Shown in pieces: positions 46,019 to 47,224 of a stretch of DNA of 47,224 bases (its first letter is position 1; each line of letters starts with the position of its first letter). Source of the DNA: a virus; IMG/VR virus record IMGVR_UViG_3300027872_000011, positions 1-47,224 of that record; one strand, given 5' to 3'. The position numbers were made by a program, and so were the translations under genes. The notes below the pieces were generated by a model. The model ran no database searches, had not been told where the DNA came from, and was given only the letters and a program-made list of their open reading frames with translations.

Positions 46019-47224
46019 ATGGCCCGACCCCGGAACTCCGATGGCACGTTTGCATCCAGCGCAGCCATCGCAAGGCGCGATTCGCAGCCGGTGAGGCGCG
46101 GCGACGTCTTCAGTGGTCCCATCACTGGGCTCGGCGGTCACAACTCGAAGACTGCGTGCGACGCCTGGCAGCCTGAGATCGGTCAGGGCCAGCTCACTCA
46201 GGAAAATTCGTTTCGATACCGAGGCCTTGTCCGCCGCGTCGTCACACAGGAGCCGCGCGATGCGATGCGCAAGTCGTGGGGCATCAAGGGGCTCGACCAG
46301 GAAGAGCGAGCTTCGTTCGGGTCGTTCAATCAGAGGCGGCATTTTGATACAAAGTTTACCGAGCTTAGGGAGCTGGCGCGCAAGACGGGTGGAGCCGGCG
46401 GTCTTATGGACATCGACGACGGCAATGGTGGCGACCTGTCAAAGCCCGTCGACTTCAGTAAAATAAGGCGAGTGGGTTCGCTCACGGTCATGGACCGATA
46501 CGAGCTCGATGTCCGCGAGTTCGTCCACAATATAGAGGCAGGTGAGCTCTGGGTCCCCAAGGCCTACTACATGGTGTCGATGGGAAACGCCGAGGTGCAC
46601 CCCAGCCGCATGCTCATCATGCATGGAATCAAGCTCACCAACCGTGAGATGATGATGAACCAGGGATGGGGCGAGTCCTACATCAATGCGATTTGGAAGG
46701 CGCTTAGAGACTATCTGACGACTCACTCGTACCTCGCTGAGGCCGTGACCAGGCTGACGCAAGGGGTTCTCACGATGCCTGCGCTTGAGGGGGCAATGAC
46801 CGGCTGCGATTCCAAGGCGGTAGAAGACCGGATGGAGATGCTCTCTCTTTGGATGAGTGCACTCGGCGACATTGCGCTGACCGGCGACGAGAAATACGAG
46901 GTCGTTCAGCGAGGGTTCAACGGGCTGGCTGATGTAGCCAAGACGTTCTTCGACGCACTTGTTGTCGAGACCGAAATCCCCGCGAGCATCCTCGGCGGCC
47001 AAACTCCGGGCGGCCTCAACACCGGGGAGAATGCGGGCGAGTGGCAGTCGTGGAGCTCTTACCTAGGTGGCGAGCAGACCCGAACATACAACCCACAGAT
47101 TCGGAGGTGGGTCAACGTTGTCAGCAGGGCCGGGAACTCGCCTATCGGTGAACTGCCTGACATCTGGGACATCGAGTGGCCGGAACTTTACGAGCCCAAC
47201 ATCGTCGAGTTCTCGTCGATGTTG
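46019..47224 (+). CDS. Portal protein, N-terminal part (continues at base 1)
   Basis: 402 codons, open to the contig end and continued by 1-576. Recognised as DUF1073/Phage_portal_3: ENSFRYRGLVRRVVTQEPRD early, a wing region, SRMLIMHGIKLTNREMMMNQ and GWGESYINAIWKALRDYLTT. Next come SLWMSALGDIALTGDEKYEV and the EIPASILGGQTPGGLNTGEN segment before the stem. The ATG lies 21 bases after the terminase stop. The last 6 bases disagree with the matching left-end sequence, so the final two codons shown here are doubtful. Confidence 0.88.
   Translation, partial: MARPRNSDGTFASSAAIARRDSQPVRRGDVFSGPITGLGGHNSKTACDAWQPEIGQGQLTQENSFRYRGLVRRVVTQEPRDAMRKSWGIKGLDQEERASFGSFNQRRHFDTKFTELRELARKTGGAGGLMDIDDGNGGDLSKPVDFSKIRRVGSLTVMDRYELDVREFVHNIEAGELWVPKAYYMVSMGNAEVHPSRMLIMHGIKLTNREMMMNQGWGESYINAIWKALRDYLTTHSYLAEAVTRLTQGVLTMPALEGAMTGCDSKAVEDRMEMLSLWMSALGDIALTGDEKYEVVQRGFNGLADVAKTFFDALVVETEIPASILGGQTPGGLNTGENAGEWQSWSSYLGGEQTRTYNPQIRRWVNVVSRAGNSPIGELPDIWDIEWPELYEPNIVEFSSML
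47093..47218. repeat. Right copy of 126-bp terminal direct repeat
   Basis: Exact match to bases 1-126, in the same portal frame. It marks the circular closure of the contig. Confidence 0.9.

Overview
This window is a nearly complete tailed-phage genome assembled as one contig of a circular (or circularly permuted) molecule. The first 126 bases recur exactly at 47093-47218, and the portal gene runs off the right end and continues at the left end. Joined there, the unique circle would be about 47.1 kb. The virion is a contractile-tailed (myovirus-type) particle: there is a DUF3383-type sheath, a DUF3277-type tube, a tape measure, and a baseplate with plug, hub, spike, gp25-like, J-like and DUF2612-like parts. 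No integrase, repressor, DNA polymerase or recognisable endolysin is visible, so I read it as an environmental, probably virulent phage. The DNA is GC-rich by eye. The host is probably Gram-negative; the phage lipoprotein with its Thr/Asp/Glu-rich linker recalls secreted proteins of Myxococcota-like bacteria, but this is a weak inference.

Layout. (1) 46019 to the right end, then 1-1622: portal and Mu F-like minor head protein. (2) 7617 down to 1586, minus strand: one tightly overlapping operon. It starts with a winged-helix replication initiator that carries an iteron array and an AT-rich tract inside its own gene. Small coiled-coil, zinc-ribbon, DUF3850, lipoprotein, membrane and Lar-like genes follow. 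(3) 7832-16724, mostly plus strand: accessory and replication genes. These include three genes each preceded by a conserved hairpin, an opposing winged-helix gene, an ERF annealing protein, a DnaC-like loader and many small unknowns. Terminators lie at 11736 and 16836. (4) 16924-22501: receptor-binding and tailspike genes. (5) 22498-29319: protease/scaffold, cement protein, major capsid protein, an Acb2-like cyclic-nucleotide sponge, connector and neck genes. (6) 29320-41386: tail terminator, sheath, tube, chaperones, tape measure and baseplate. (7) 41390-43057: tail fibre. (8) 43058-43322: a highly structured non-coding stretch. (9) 43323-45997: ribbon-helix-helix protein and both terminase subunits.

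How it works together. The initiator gene with its internal iterons plus a DnaC-like loader resembles the lambda O/P strategy of capturing the host DnaB helicase, and ERF would handle recombination. The late genes from 16924 to 43057 look like one long co-oriented operon with overlapping starts and stops. Four genes at the heads of transcription blocks (14812, 16924, 43323, 46019) share a TG(n)TANNCT box 5-6 nt before the ATG and lack a Shine-Dalgarno sequence, which suggests leaderless mRNAs. Several virion proteins carry copies of what looks like the same beta-rich plug-in domain, most strikingly in an enlarged 791-residue sheath.
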